Source: Hermodice carunculata
Lineage: Eukaryota; Annelida; Polychaeta; Eunicida; Amphinomidae
Direction of reading: 5' to 3'
Assembly: GCA_964020975.1 (NCBI GenBank)
Contig: CAXHWN010002730.1
Span: 260,501 to 324,500 of the forward strand
DNA: 64,000 bases
Each line of letters starts with the position of its first letter. Positions within the stretch are counted from its first letter, which is position 1. The notes below the pieces were generated by a model. The model had not been told where the DNA came from. It saw only the letters and a list, made by a program, of their open reading frames with translations, and made no database searches. The translations under genes were made by a program, and so were the position numbers. Shown piece after piece: positions 27,806 through 39,734 of the stretch.

Positions 27806-30800
27806 TTACATCTTTAGAATGTTTCTAAGTTTTCTTTTAAAGATATGAAGGGATGGTGCTTGTCTTATGTGATGTGGAATTTCATTCCATACAGTTGGTG
27901 CATTAAATTTAATAGAAAAAAAAGATTTATTGGTACGGTAATTGAAAATATGAACATTATATTTCTGTCTGGTATCATAATCATGGTTATTCTGATTTTC
28001 AACAAATAAATCCCTTATAAAATTTGGGACAAGATTATTAATAGTTTTATCCATAAACACATCAGTAACAAATTTGTGTATTGATTCAAATTTCATAATA
28101 TGTAGATCATAGAAAATTTGCGCAGTATGCTCATTGCTGCTGGAATTTGATATTATACGTACAATTCTTTTCTGAAGTTTAACTAAACAATCCAGATTTG
28201 ACCTATAATTAGCAGCCCATGTGATATTACAGTAAGTAAAATATGGATAAATTAAAGCATAATATGAATTCCTTAAAATAGTAGTACCCACACTTTGTTT
28301 CACCTTTTTCAAAATCCCAATTACTTGGCTGATTTTTCCAGATATATATGCTATATGAGATTTCCAGTTTAAATGGTCATCCATCCATATGCCTAAGAAC
28401 TTTACTTTTGTTACCTGCTGAATTATAGAATCATTGATTGAAATTTCAAAATTACCATAATTTTTCTTTCTTAAATGATACACCATATAATTGGTTTTCT
28501 CCACATTGACAGAAAGCTTATCAACCTGAAACCATTTGGAAACCATAACTAAGGTTTGGTTAACATTTTGTAATAAGTGTTTAAAATTTTTATCAGAGGA
28601 AAATAAACTAGTGTCATCTGCAAATAGTAGACACAAACATTCTGGACATGCTACAAATAAATCATTTACGTATAAAAGGAACAATAACGGACCCAAGATT
28701 GATCCTTGAGGGACACCATGTGTTATTGTTAATAAATTAGACTTTGTGTTTTGATAATGAACATATTGCTGATGCTCTGATAAATATGATGAGAACCACT
28801 GAAGTGGCACTCCTCTGATACCATATGAATTTAGCTTGTTTAATAATATATTATGATCAACAGTATCGAAAGTTTTTGAAAGGTCAATAAAAATACCTGT
28901 GGAATGTTCTTGTTTCTCAAGGGCTTCTCCTATCCTGTTTGATAAGAAACTTACTGCTAGGTCAGTGTTATATTGCTTGCGAAAACCAAATTGAAATTGA
29001 TATAATATATCTAATTTATCTAAATATCATAGAAGTTGATTGCATGCTACTCTTTCAAACAATTTTGAAAAACATGTAAGTAAAGAAATAGGTCTATAAT
29101 TTGAAAAAATTTCGCGGTCTCCTTTTTTAAACAATGGAAGAACTTTTGCAATTTTCAAATCATTGGGAAAAATACCAGTTTCTAAAGATACATTGATAAT
29201 ATGAGTTAGGGACGTGACTATTTCAGTTGACACATATTTGACGACTTAAGGTTTTATATCGTCACAGCCAGGACTAGAATCTCTCAATGAATTTATCAGT
29301 ATTTGAATATCATTATCAGTAACTGGTGAAAAAAAGAAAGAATTAATATACTGGGCCTGCAAGAAAAATTCAGGTTTGATTCCTACATCTCGGATATTTA
29401 TGGCAAGATTGGAACCAACAGTTGTGAAGTATAGGTTTAATTGGTTTGCTATATCTTTTGCTTCTGTTAGAATTTTATTATTGTGCTTAAATCTGCTGGT
29501 TTTTGTAGTCATTTTATGTTTATTTATGATCCCATTTATAACTTTCCACACTTGAGACAAGTTTTGTTTATTTTGTTCAAAAATATTACTATAATAACGC
29601 CTTTCTGCGATTCGCAAAAGATGCGTCAGACGGTTTCGATAAGAGGTGTATTTTGATTTATTTTTGTTTTTTTTTGATACAATTTGTTTTTCCTTTTAAT
29701 TCAATTTAGCAAGCCTTCCGTAAGCCATGGTTTTCTCAATTTATATGCAGATGAAAAAGCTCTGACAGGAATTGCTTTTGTATAATGATGTTGAAAATCT
29801 TTCCAAAATCCTGAAAAAGCTTCATTTGGATCATGACTTAACATAACAGAGTCCCAGTTATGTGAGCCAAGACGGACTTTTAGATCATTTAGAGTTTTAT
29901 CGTTGATAATTTGTTTGAAATGAGGTAGAGGTTTAGTTACATTAATTTTTTAACGCATATACGGAAAATGGGGAAATGGTCTGAGATGTCTGTGTATAAT
30001 ATACCATTGATAGGAATGTTTTCAGAGTCGGATACGTTGCTGAAAATATTATCAATAAGAGTAGCGGTGTTGTCTGTTACGCGGGTGGGTCTATTTATGG
30101 ATGGCAAATAAAAGTTTGAAAACATAAGGTCAAAAAAAGATGAGGCTCCTAAATGAGTTTCATTGTTTAGCAAATTAATATTAAAATCACCAATCAAGTA
30201 ACAGGATTTCTTTTCAGACTTTATGGTATCTAACATATTTTCCAATTGGGCATTGAAACTATCAACAGAGGCACCTGGTGGTCTATGAATAACTCCCACT
30301 ATGATATTTTCAGAAGGTAAAGCAGTTAATGTATCAGATTGGATTTCAGCAAAAATAGTCTCGATAACATCATTCACAACAGATAAATCATCTCGTACCA
30401 TATAATTCAGTTCACAATCAATAAACAAGGACACACGTCCGCCATCTCTCTCACTTCGATACCTTTTCAAATGATTATAGTTTAATAAATTATATATTTC
30501 ATGGTTGGATTCCTTTAGCCATGTTTCTGTTATTCTAATAATACGGAACTTATAATTTATCAATGATAAGTAATTTTCCAGCTCTTTAATATGAGCAGGT
30601 AAGCTTCTTATGTTAATATGAAAAAGTGACAATAATGATTGATCCGGCATGTTTGTATTTATCATGGCATTAAATGAATCCTCCAGGTGATACTGGATGT
30701 TACAGAGACTATTCACAAAGTGTGTTTGTGAGAAAAATGGAAGTCCGGATCATTATCATACATTGGGAGATGATTTCGCCCATCATTTATCTCAAATGGT

Positions 30801-31069
30801 ATGAATAGTTTATTATTTAATTCAGCAAAGTTAATTTTAGATAAATCAAACCACAGCTCTGAAATATTGGTAAAGAAAACATCATCATCATCAACATTAT
30901 TAAAAGGCAATTCAGACTGTAAGCATCGGGAACATATCCAATGTGAATCCCGTTGATAATTGGTACCAATGCATTTAAGATGGTAGAAACATTTACATAT
31001 AGTACAACAACACTGTTTCACCGAGACTGGGTTCACCATTTGTGCACAGATATTACATCTGGAAATCAT
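27806..31069 (-). pseudogene. LINE ORF2: PHD finger, endonuclease, reverse transcriptase
   Basis: Begins with ATG (MISRCNICAQMV) and a C4HC3-like finger (CNIC, CCCTICKCFYHLKC, WICSRC). A frame change at 30713-30716 leads into the AP-endonuclease domain (FHINIRSLP, TETWL, HRPPG, LIGDFNINLL, DISDHFPIF at about 29937-30716). The RT is spread over 29617-29246, 29233-29027 and 28810-27806, with NYRPISLLTCFSKLFERV, HGVPQGSILGPLLFLLYVND and the catalytic FADD. The C-terminus carries the DTRQKYNV and APTVWNEIP patterns usual in this group. About three frame breaks are visible over 1,087 codons, so the copy is recognisable but dead. Confidence 0.78.
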
Positions 31070-31600
31070 GTACTATCAGAGAGAAAAAGAAAAAATTACC
31101 ATTAAACCTAAAATAACTATGATCATGTCAGTTTTCTTGAAAGCAATATGATGTAGTTTTACAGAAAAGTATCGGAAATATGAAATATTATTTCTTCTTT
31201 GTGTTGAGCAACTCCCTTGATATATACATAAATAAAATGTATTTGGAATTGGTTTGTGGGGAAAAAAAGTTGCATGTATCAATAGTATAAATACTATATT
31301 TTGTGAGATTACTGGTATAAAACTATTTGTTAGATCTCTTGAATTCCAAGGGATACGAGGAGGTGTTGTGATTAAGTAGAACAAAAACCACATGCAAAAT
31401 AGTAGAGAAAAAAATGGGTAAAGGGATGTCATGTATGTGTATAATATATATAGGGACCATGGGCAAAATACATTTGAAATCATAGACACATGCGACATAT
31501 GTATTGTAACCTGTCCGTTTTTATAAAGTAACATGTTTTGTCAAGTCTTTCTACTGATGATTGGCAATATTTTATTTGCTTTGTCCTTGATAAGAATTCT

Positions 31601-32293
31601 TCAATCAGTTGTCCATGCATCATTGATTTTGCCGTTCTGCTTCAGGAGTTGAGTTTTGTAGTAAAGGTTTGCGCGCCGTTTCGTGAGGTCATCATTTATA
31701 TAAATGCGTGAGGTGTCCAAGTCATCTAGCTTACTGGTCTTGAGTTTTTTCTTGTTTTGCATCAGACTTTTCCTGTAACGGTACGAAGTCAACTTCACGA
31801 TGATGTCCCGTGTTTTTCCAGGAATCTGAGGTCCAATGCGGTGGCTACGGTCGATCTCCGATGAGAGGAGGGGAACTTCCAGAGCATCCTTAGCCAGTTT
31901 TAACACTAGATCATCTGTATGTTCCATGGCAGTTTCCTTGACTCCAGCAATTCTCAAATTATTTCTCTTGGAGTATTGTTCCAGCTCATCACATTTTGTT
32001 GTGAGGTCATCAACAGTTTTTTACAGTTCTTTGATGGTGTCATCTTTTTTGTTTTGTTCATCCTGCAGTATTTTAAAATGGTGACCAATCAGTGCGCTTA
32101 TTTTATTACAGAGTTCATCGGGATTCGGGTTCAGGGCCTTTCTTAGTTTGGTCAGCACATGCTCGTTTGAAAATGCCTCTATAACTGCAAGTACCATTGT
32201 ACTTTCATCTGAAGGATAATCCTCTTCTTCAGATTTAGAGGCCAATCTAGAACTAGAACGTCCACTTTTTTCTTTTACTTGCTTGGAAGACAT
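31601..32293 (-). pseudogene. LINE ORF1 (coiled coil plus RRM-like), one internal stop
   Basis: From ATG (MSSKQVKEKSGRS) to the stop is 231 codons in one frame, interrupted by a single TAA near 32020-32022. The N-terminus is charged and serine-rich. A probable coiled coil (DDLTTKCDELEQYSKRNN) leads into LRIAGVKE, the usual start of the RRM-like RNA-binding domain of LINE ORF1 proteins. It continues with SHRIG, RDIIVKL and IYINDDLTKRRA. Such proteins coat the LINE RNA. The single stop makes this copy non-functional or nearly so. Confidence 0.7.
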
Positions 32294-32340
32294 GCTTTGA
32301 GTTTGACTTATAATTACTTCACTTTCAGTTCAACAGTTTG

Positions 32341-32402
32341 ACACTGTGTATGTTACAGTGCAGAAACTCACTTCAACACTGTGTATGTTACAGTGCAGAA
32401 AC
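32341..32402 (-). repeat. Tandem pair in the LINE 5'UTR
   Basis: The 27-bp word ACACTGTGTATGTTACAGTG-CAGAAAC occurs at 32341-32367 and again at 32376-32402, period 35 bp. The word contains the near-palindrome CACTGT...ACAGTG. It lies 48-110 bp upstream of the ORF1 ATG. Confidence 0.75.
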
Positions 32403-32771
32403 ACAGTTCGCAGAGTTCAGGTCATGGGTATACAATGATATAAACAAAGGTGTAAACAATGCCCAAGTCCTCTGAATGGAGTTACATAATGCTGGTCATG
32501 GTAGGCTGAGCGCCCCATACATTTACTGGATATGGCAGATATACTGTTGGTCTGGAATCCTGCATGTGGTATAGATTGAAACAGGTACATAAATCATACC
32601 AGAGGTGATAGACCACAATGTTATTTCCACAGCCTTCTCGGCGCTTTCAGCAGCAAAATGCACTAATTTTGGATTGTCTCTCTGATGAGCTACTCACATG
32701 AAATAGAGATTTTCTGGATACAGCCTGTCATGTCCTGGCAGTGTCTGGCAGCGCCATCTGTCATCCTGATT

Positions 32772-35501
32772 TTATGACCCCATGCGAGAAGACAGTAGTT
32801 GAATCTCGGAAGAATTAAGGAACAGTAAATAGTTTGTAAAATGTAAGAAGGAAGAAAATTTAGAGATTTCTGAAGAGTTGGAATTTATCTCTTCATGAAC
32901 AACAAATTGTTTTCTATTTGTGAGATAACTTGTAAAAAGATCTAACGCAATTCCATTGACACCATGACATCTTAATTTATAAAGTAGAATATCATGATTC
33001 AAGGTGTCGAAAGCTTTGGAAAGATCTTAAAATATACTTAAAGGGGTTTTCCCCTTATCCATATCTAATAATATACGATCAATAAATTCCAAAGCTGCAT
33101 GTTCAGTAGAAAGGTTTTCACGAAAACCATACTGACCATCATGAAAAAATTGTATAATTTAAAGTACTAAAAGATTTGAGTGTACATTACTTAAAAAAAA
33201 GAAATTGCGGGCAGTACAGATATAGGCCTGTAATTTTCCATAAGTGAGGGGTCGCCCCTCTTAAAAATTGGCACCACTTTTGCTATCTTCAATAAGTCGG
33301 GGAATACTCCAGTCGTTAGTGACTGATTTACAATTAAAGTTATCGGAACCGAGAGTTCCAGTTTAATGATCTTTAATAAATTTGTTGATAATCTGTCATG
33401 ACCATAGCTTTGTTTACCTGTAAATTAATTTATAATATCGAAGATAATTTTCTCAGTAACAATATTAAAAGTAAAAGAATGAGGAATCGGGCTCGTAAGA
33501 TGGCTGCTAAAAGAATATTCAGCATTCTATCAGGGAGGCTAAATTACGACCAATGTTGGTAAAAAATGAATTAAGGCTATTAGCGATAATGGTTTTATCG
33601 CTAACAGTCTCCCCATTTATCTTAAAATACTCTGGAAATTTGAATCTCTTTTTATGTCTATTCAGAATACCATTAATAGTCATCCAAGTGTTCTTAGTAT
33701 CATTTTTATATCTTTCAAAACGCGACTTAAAGAAATCTCTCTTAGCTACCCGTATACTGTTTTTCAAAATTTTATTAAAAGTTTTAAGATTATTAGAACC
33801 AACATATTCCTCACTATCACGAGGAAGTTCTTTCAAATATTTATAGAGGTAATCCCTTCATGAAATAGACCGAATGATTCCTTGAGTGATCCACGGATTC
33901 TTTTTGTGTTTATGCTTTTTATATTTAACCGTTTTAATTGGAAAATGATTATCAAGTGCACGAGTGATAACAGTTTGCAGAAAAGAATATGATACATTTG
34001 GATCACTAATAATAATAATAATTATAATATACAATAATAATTTATTCGGAAAACCACCCCTTTACAGCGGGGGCATCGATGGTATGGGGTTTATTCCATG
34101 ATGCGTCCAAGTATATTACAATAAGCCGTCTATATTACAAAGTAAGGATTTGTGTAAAGATTTGTGTGTGGTAGGGCTGTATCTACGTTCAGCATTGAGC
34201 CGTACGTGGAACAGCATCCATTTACTATTTTAAATTTACTTTTTACATGCGCATGCAACCATCAATAGGCTTCTCATAGCTCCATGTATATATACATATA
34301 TATTGTCCATTACATTCTTTTGACAAATTAACCTTCCCTTAACACTAATCACACATACATTTTGGATGCTACCTCTTTAAAATACCAAATAGCGAATTCC
34401 GCACCCAATGCCAATGGTTTGTAAATAATAAATAAATAAATAAATAATTTTATTAGGAAAACTACCCCTTTACACCGGGGGCATCGATGGAACAGGGTTT
34501 ATTCCATGATGCGTCCAAGTATCTTACCCATTTAAAGTCTGCTTTCAACCGGTGTAACCAATCATCAATATCATAATTTTTGTCCCCCGCGCTAAAACTA
34601 GAGATAAACTACTCATTGGGAAAAAACTTTAGAAAGCTTAAGGACAAGTACATCGTGCACTATGCAAATCCATACTTAAGTGGTCACAAATGCGAGCATC
34701 AGTTAAATTTTTTCTTCAATTTATTCCCAGCGTCAGGTATTGGATTACAAATCTGGATGTATTTAGGTGGAATATCATTTTTCATATTAGCAACATTTAC
34801 ACAAATAAAATATGGAAAGTGGTCGGAAATCCTACATGTTAGGATACCTGAATTAGAGGATATTATGATTGTGTCAATTAATTTTATTAAAAAGTGATCA
34901 ATAACAGTTCCCCGACGAGCAGAAAGCCTTGTGGGGAATGTAATTTGAGGAAAAGAACGAACTTAAAGATGTAATTGAATCAAAGAACTGGCCAAAGACA
35001 GGTCTATCGTGATTTTTCAAGAGATCAATATTAAAATCACCAGCTATAATTACTTCACTTTTTAGTTGTAACATATTATTTTAAAACCACAGTTAACTCA
35101 TCAATGAAAGTATTATAATTTTCATTTAGGTCCCACGGAGGTCTATATATGTTTCCAATGACCAACTTTTTATCAATATTATTAATTTTTACTTCAATAT
35201 ATTGACCTTGATATATATCAGACAGGGAATAGACATCAATTAATTTATAACTATAAGAATCCCTGAGATAAATAGTTGAGCCTCCATGGGTTGAACATAT
35301 TTTACCTCGCGAAATTAAAACATAATTTTCCAATTGTAAAAGAGACAGATCGCAGTTGTTACTGAGCCGAGTTTCTAGCAAACAAAAAGCACTCGGTAAA
35401 CAGTCATGTGCTTTTAAATTATATAAAAAAATTGGTAATTCGCCAAATTTAGCATTAAGTGATTCGCAATTTAGACTGATAATTGTAAAGTGATTTTGCA
35501 T
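32772..35501 (-). mobile_element. Decayed LINE with endonuclease and start of RT, interrupted by short repeats
   Basis: Minus strand: an endonuclease domain starts at 35501 (ISLNCESLNAKFGEL, LLETRLS, VIGNIYRPPWD) and continues to ISDHFPYFI near 34830. After an interruption (34008-34530) come SDPNVSYSFLQ, KNPWITQGIIRSI, TWMTINGILNRHKKR and SLNSFFTNIG (33519-33990), then early RT motifs ([20 protein letters not shown], about 32880-33000). The catalytic part of the RT is absent; the element ends before GVPQGS. Several frame breaks. It belongs to the CR1/L2/Jockey group. Confidence 0.68.
34008..34530 (-). repeat. Two copies of a short interspersed element tail inside the LINE
   Basis: A block of about 85 bp, containing GGGGGCATCGATGG and CCATGATGCGTCCAAGTAT, occurs at about 34045-34111 and again at about 34455-34526. 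Each is preceded on the plus strand by an AT-rich simple run (AATAAT or AAATAAAT). On the minus strand these are 3' ends with A/T-rich tails, as in SINEs or LINE-derived tails. About 310 bp of unassigned sequence lies between them. The pair interrupts the endonuclease-RT linker of the 32.8-35.5 kb LINE. Confidence 0.6.
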
Positions 35502-35509
35502 TTTTTTAA

Positions 35510-36840
35510 TGGTTTATGAGTTGATCAGTATCAAAATATGGAGACTGTTTGATTCGCTAGGGTACCAATAAATTTGGGTTGTTTTCATTATGCACCGTAT
35601 GTAAATCTATCAATAAGTTAAAGAGTTCGCGTCAAAACCACCAAGACCATCTAAAATCGTACTAGAATTAGCCATGATCCGAGAAGGCAACCGTTTGTAA
35701 TGAACCTCTCATACCAAAGTTACAGAAAGATACAAAAACGACAATAGTAATAAATATTCTCCAATAAGACACCTGAAATAGAAAGAAACATCTGTACAAA
35801 TAAAATTCACCTGAAAACCCTGAAACAGTTTGGTCTGGGAAAGTATCAGTACTTTCACAGCTAATATACACGACGACCAAAAAATAAAAAAATAGCAAAA
35901 TGTAAAGGAGATAGGACCTACTATCTATGGTTACTAAGACAACGAGGTATGAAGTTGTAGTGGGAAACTAATACACAGGCCTTGTATTGGCACAAAAAGA
36001 GTTAATGCTGTCAATTGATCCAAGCTGGACACAATCCAAACTTTGCACAGGAACAGACTTGAACATCTGTCAAACAAGGCTAATAACAGTCCATCCTTTT
36101 GATGAAACAGACTGGAAGATAGAAACATGATTTTTGTGCTACTTTACTTTCTAAATGGAATTAGCCTAAAAACTGTCCAAAATTGCAGGGTTTTTTTACG
36201 TTATTTTCATTGAAGCTACACCGCAAGATTATAGAGCTACCAAAAACCTTGCACACACCTTTTCCCACAGCAAACTCAAGTTTCAGTTTCTGGTTTTACA
36301 AGAGTCTTTATTGTTATGCACAAAAGCATAATTTCTGAAAGTTGACTCTGTCTTGGTATTGGGCTTATTTATGCCTTTTTAGAGTGCCTTATATAGTGAA
36401 AACATTCTTGATGCCGAGGAACTCAGGGCAACAATATATCCCACAGCATATAAATAGTTGACACATTATACCTGATCAGAAGTACTAGTTTTGCAGCAGT
36501 ATTAAGACAGTAATATGGGTCCATAAGGATTTTCAATCGACCACTTATGGTTGTCATTGTTATGAATTGTGAGTTTGAATCTTTGCATGAAGGCTAATTA
36601 GGAAATTTATCCTTGGTACATTTTTTTTAATGGGACAAGGTAATAAATGTTTACAGTAGAAAAAAAGGCAAAATCACTGTCCACCATAAAGAGATTGTGC
36701 TACTTAAGATATGTTTTTGTTCTTGTTCACACTTTGTGATCAACATGATCAGGTAGATAACTGGATGTATTGAATGATCCGTCCCACATGAGATTCCTTT
36801 GGGTGTAGCTCACACAAGCTATTTAGCAGCCATTGGTGGT
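35510..36840. other. No gene recognised
   Basis: Sequence upstream of the decayed LINE endonuclease; may include its 5' region, but no ORF1 was found. Confidence 0.4.
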
Positions 36841-36847
36841 ATCATCA

Positions 36848-37083
36848 CTAAAACTCGGGCACATAGAATATCCAATTTACATTGGAAATAGTTTGTGGCT
36901 TGTTGTCCACACTGTATAAATAGCACATCTTATTATGTACACGAATATGGAATGACATGCACTCTGGCCTCAGGGAGCCGCAAATCAGAGCACAATGCAC
37001 AAGCTTTACCCCGTCAGATATTATTGTATGTAAGATGTATCCACCATTGTACACCGAGTCTTCTCTGTTCCACTCTGTTTCAT
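36848..37083 (-). CDS. Apple/PAN-domain terminal exon of a host gene
   Basis: A 236-nt minus-strand exon starts after a strong acceptor (TTATTTCGTTTCAG) in phase 1 and ends at TAG. Its 78 codons include VYNGGYILHTIISDGVKLVH, CALICGSLRPECMSFHIR and KMCYLYSVDNKPQTI. The cysteine order CxxxC...CxSF...C and the final Y-x-P fit an Apple/PAN domain, a module of extracellular adhesion and protease proteins that often ends secreted invertebrate proteins. An upstream candidate exon lies near 37.6-37.7 kb and would join in the same phase. The rest of the gene was not found. There is no clear promoter in the window. Confidence 0.6.
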
Positions 37084-37598
37084 CTGAAACGAAATAAAAT
37101 TTAGCCTCTAGGTGAAATGCCTTTTCCTGCCGAAATTGCGGATATTCTAGCGAGCAAAAAATTATAAAAAAAACAGTAGTTGTGTTTGGCCAAAATGCTG
37201 AGGTGGAGAAGAGCACAGGAAAACCCTTCAATCACCATTTGTTATAGACCTAATTTCAACCAAATGGATCAATACTCGGGGAATGGTAAATGGACTCAGA
37301 TTTGTCAAAAAGTAAAAGAAATGAAACTCAAGCTGAATAAGGGACTGCCAAGTACGAATCAGAATGATGTACTGATGGGGATGTTTTGAAATGTTGTGCC
37401 ACAAAAAACTATTCTGTTTAACTACGCTAAAAATGGGAGTTGCACTTTTGTGACTTTTACCAAGGTATGGCAACTCTATCTTAAAACAGTTAGTCTGAGT
37501 GTACATATTATTTCATCTTCTTCAAAATCCTCCTCGGAAGCTGGATCAATAACTGAGTTGTTGACCTCAGCTAGCAATAAAGGAAGATTTATTTTCCT

Positions 37599-37734
37599 TA
37601 CTTATCTTGCCTGGTAAACCATAATTTAACACAAAACAATAGTTCCCAGTGCTTTTGGCATATAAAGACGAGTCACGGGCTGTCAACATTGTATATTCCA
37701 CATTCCCAGCAAACCTGTAAGGTGGTCCTTCTGG
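37599..37734 (-). CDS. Candidate upstream exon of the Apple-domain gene
   Basis: Minus-strand frame GPPYRFAGNVEYTMLTARDS ... CFVLNYGLPGKI is open between a possible acceptor (GTAGGCCAG) and a donor (GATAA|GTAAGG) in phase 1, which would splice in frame to the 37083-36848 exon. No domain recognised. The acceptor has a poor pyrimidine tract, so this is tentative. Confidence 0.25.
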
Positions 37735-37749
37735 CCTACATTCTTTCAA

Positions 37750-39730
37750 TGAGTGTCAGGATCCCATCCTCTGCCAGCAAGGTGGTTGGTAAGTGCCACA
37801 TAGCTACTCCCACTTCTGTTTACTACAGTTTGCAAATATACTTTTCAAAAAGCTAGTTGTAAATAGACATATATCATGAGGGTAAAAGAAGGAATAAAAT
37901 TGATAGTTTTGTTGTAGTTTCTTCTTTCAAAACTTAGAAAAGGTGGTATAATTGCTCTTTATATGTTCCAAGGCATATCATCTCGGTAGACGTCTCATTT
38001 TAGCATTTTAGTTCAGGAAGAAAACGCTTCATTGATTGATGTTGATGATGAAGAAATTGCGTAATGCGTAAAAGGCTCCAAGACATGTTGAGTAGTACCC
38101 CACTGAAAACCCTCAAATTTATTTGGGCTAATACAGCCTATGTCAAAATTTTACAGAGGAACTTATGCAATATGGTGAAATAGTACTTCCCTATGTTTTT
38201 TGGTTAGATAGGGAGAGTGAAGAGTTTGGACTGCACAATAAGGGAATGACTACTAGGAAGTGGTTCTGGGCAAAAAGACACAAATCCAATTAGATATGGA
38301 ACGGGTAAATAAGCAAACCAGTTACCGTATTTTGGTCAGGATATGAGTACAATGAATCTGGTAATGCAGGTTCAGCAGTATATAATTATGTGACCCATTT
38401 AAATTTACTTTACTAGAACAACATTTGGCCAATGTTGCCGATGCTGGGCCACATTATTCTAACATACTGTGCCTACGGTGTGCCTTATTTCTAAAGAATA
38501 CTATAGTATACATATCCTTGTGTTAACAATATTTTGTGTGTATTTACAGTATTGGATGGCAGTTGTGTGGACTAGTATTCTTGGTTAATTGTAAAAAAAA
38601 ATATTTCAATAAAATGCATATCGAGTTAAAGTTGTTTGGAATATTACTCTAGATCAGACAAAAAGATAACATAATTGCACTTCAAAATGGCATGAAGAAA
38701 AAAGAAAAAAATATTTTGTTTCTAATTTCATGGCTAATTTGGTCAGAACAATGTAAAAATCTTTGGATATGTAACAATTAGCCAAAACATTTACACAAAA
38801 GTCATACCCAACTTTGATGTTCAGCTTCTTATACTCACTTTATGTCAATGCTGCCATTAGTTGGTGTAAAAATACTTTTCATAATGGCAGTCATAAGAAG
38901 TGTCTTTCCTCTATCAGTAAAGATTTTTATTAAGCTAGAGCAGGGAATAGCTTATATGATGTGCAAAGGACCAACCGAAAACAATTCAACTTTTGGAGAG
39001 TCACAGCCAAAAAATATCTCAAAGATGCAGTATAAAGTTTTAGTCTTTTGAATGACTGCATTCAGTGATGATATTAATTAATTTGATGAATTGTTCTGGT
39101 TTATTTTCATACATCCGTTCCAGAAGAGAAGAGGATAAGGGTGAATAAGTTTGGGTTCCTTTTTTTGTCAGTTTAATTTAATCGTCCGGGTAAACACACC
39201 TCTATAAATGAATTTTGATTTGTAATAAAATAGGAGCAGCTCCTAGAAATTTAGAAAATATTTTGAAGTGAAGCTTGGAGCAACTGGGGGACTTCAGAAG
39301 CAGCTCAGAGCAGCTTAAAAGCTGCCCATGCTATAAGTACTCTATTCATCTCACATATAATTATTATTTTATCTTTTAAGCTTGAAGAAAAGATAGTATC
39401 AGATCATCTCACATCATGTTAGCAGTAGCATTGAAACATTTGCTGAAAACTGAGGGGCAAGTGGGACACCTAGCAGCAACAAACAGATACATCTTTTCAT
39501 AACTTTTCTTTATTTTCCTGTATTGCTATCACTGCAAATGGTCAATACAGAAGAACATATGGATATTTTATGGTTAGACATAAAATATGTTTCACCAATA
39601 TGTCAATTTATTATTGATGTATTTTATGCCATATTGTTGTGAGGTACAAATATAAATTTAGAATTGCATTCACTTTTCCCACATGGATGTGGACTAAACA
39701 AATGGAACCAACCAGAACTTTCTATGTTAG
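37750..39730. other. No gene recognised
   Basis: AT-rich; no integrase or LTR of the neighbouring Gypsy fossil could be identified. Confidence 0.4.
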
Positions 39731-39734
39731 AGTC

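Larger units (their letters stand above)
27515..32410 (-). mobile_element. Nearly full-length CR1/L2-like LINE
   Basis: Read on the minus strand, a 5'UTR with a 35-bp-spaced duplication (32341-32402) precedes ORF1 (32293-31601) and ORF2 (31069-27806). ORF2 has a PHD-type finger, an AP-like endonuclease and an RT. The 3'UTR runs to about 27515, where TTTATT/AATAAA words occur. Gene order and motifs fit the CR1/L2/Jockey group of LINEs. The exact clade is not resolved by eye. It is lightly decayed: one stop in ORF1 and several frame changes in ORF2. The 5' end is uncertain and could lie as far as about 32.8 kb. Confidence 0.8.

Noticed and set aside
33553-33863. Plus-strand hydrophobic frames
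   Set aside because: Antisense shadows of the LINE region at 33519-33836.
34580-34897. Plus-strand 105-codon gene
   Set aside because: Antisense shadow of the LINE endonuclease segment, which reads ISDHFPYFI on the minus strand.
26784-35501. Flanking LINE pieces at 26.8-27.5 and 32.8-35.5 kb as one element split by the full-length LINE
   Set aside because: Attractive, but the RT catalytic part would be missing on both sides of the insertion, so a simple split does not account for it.
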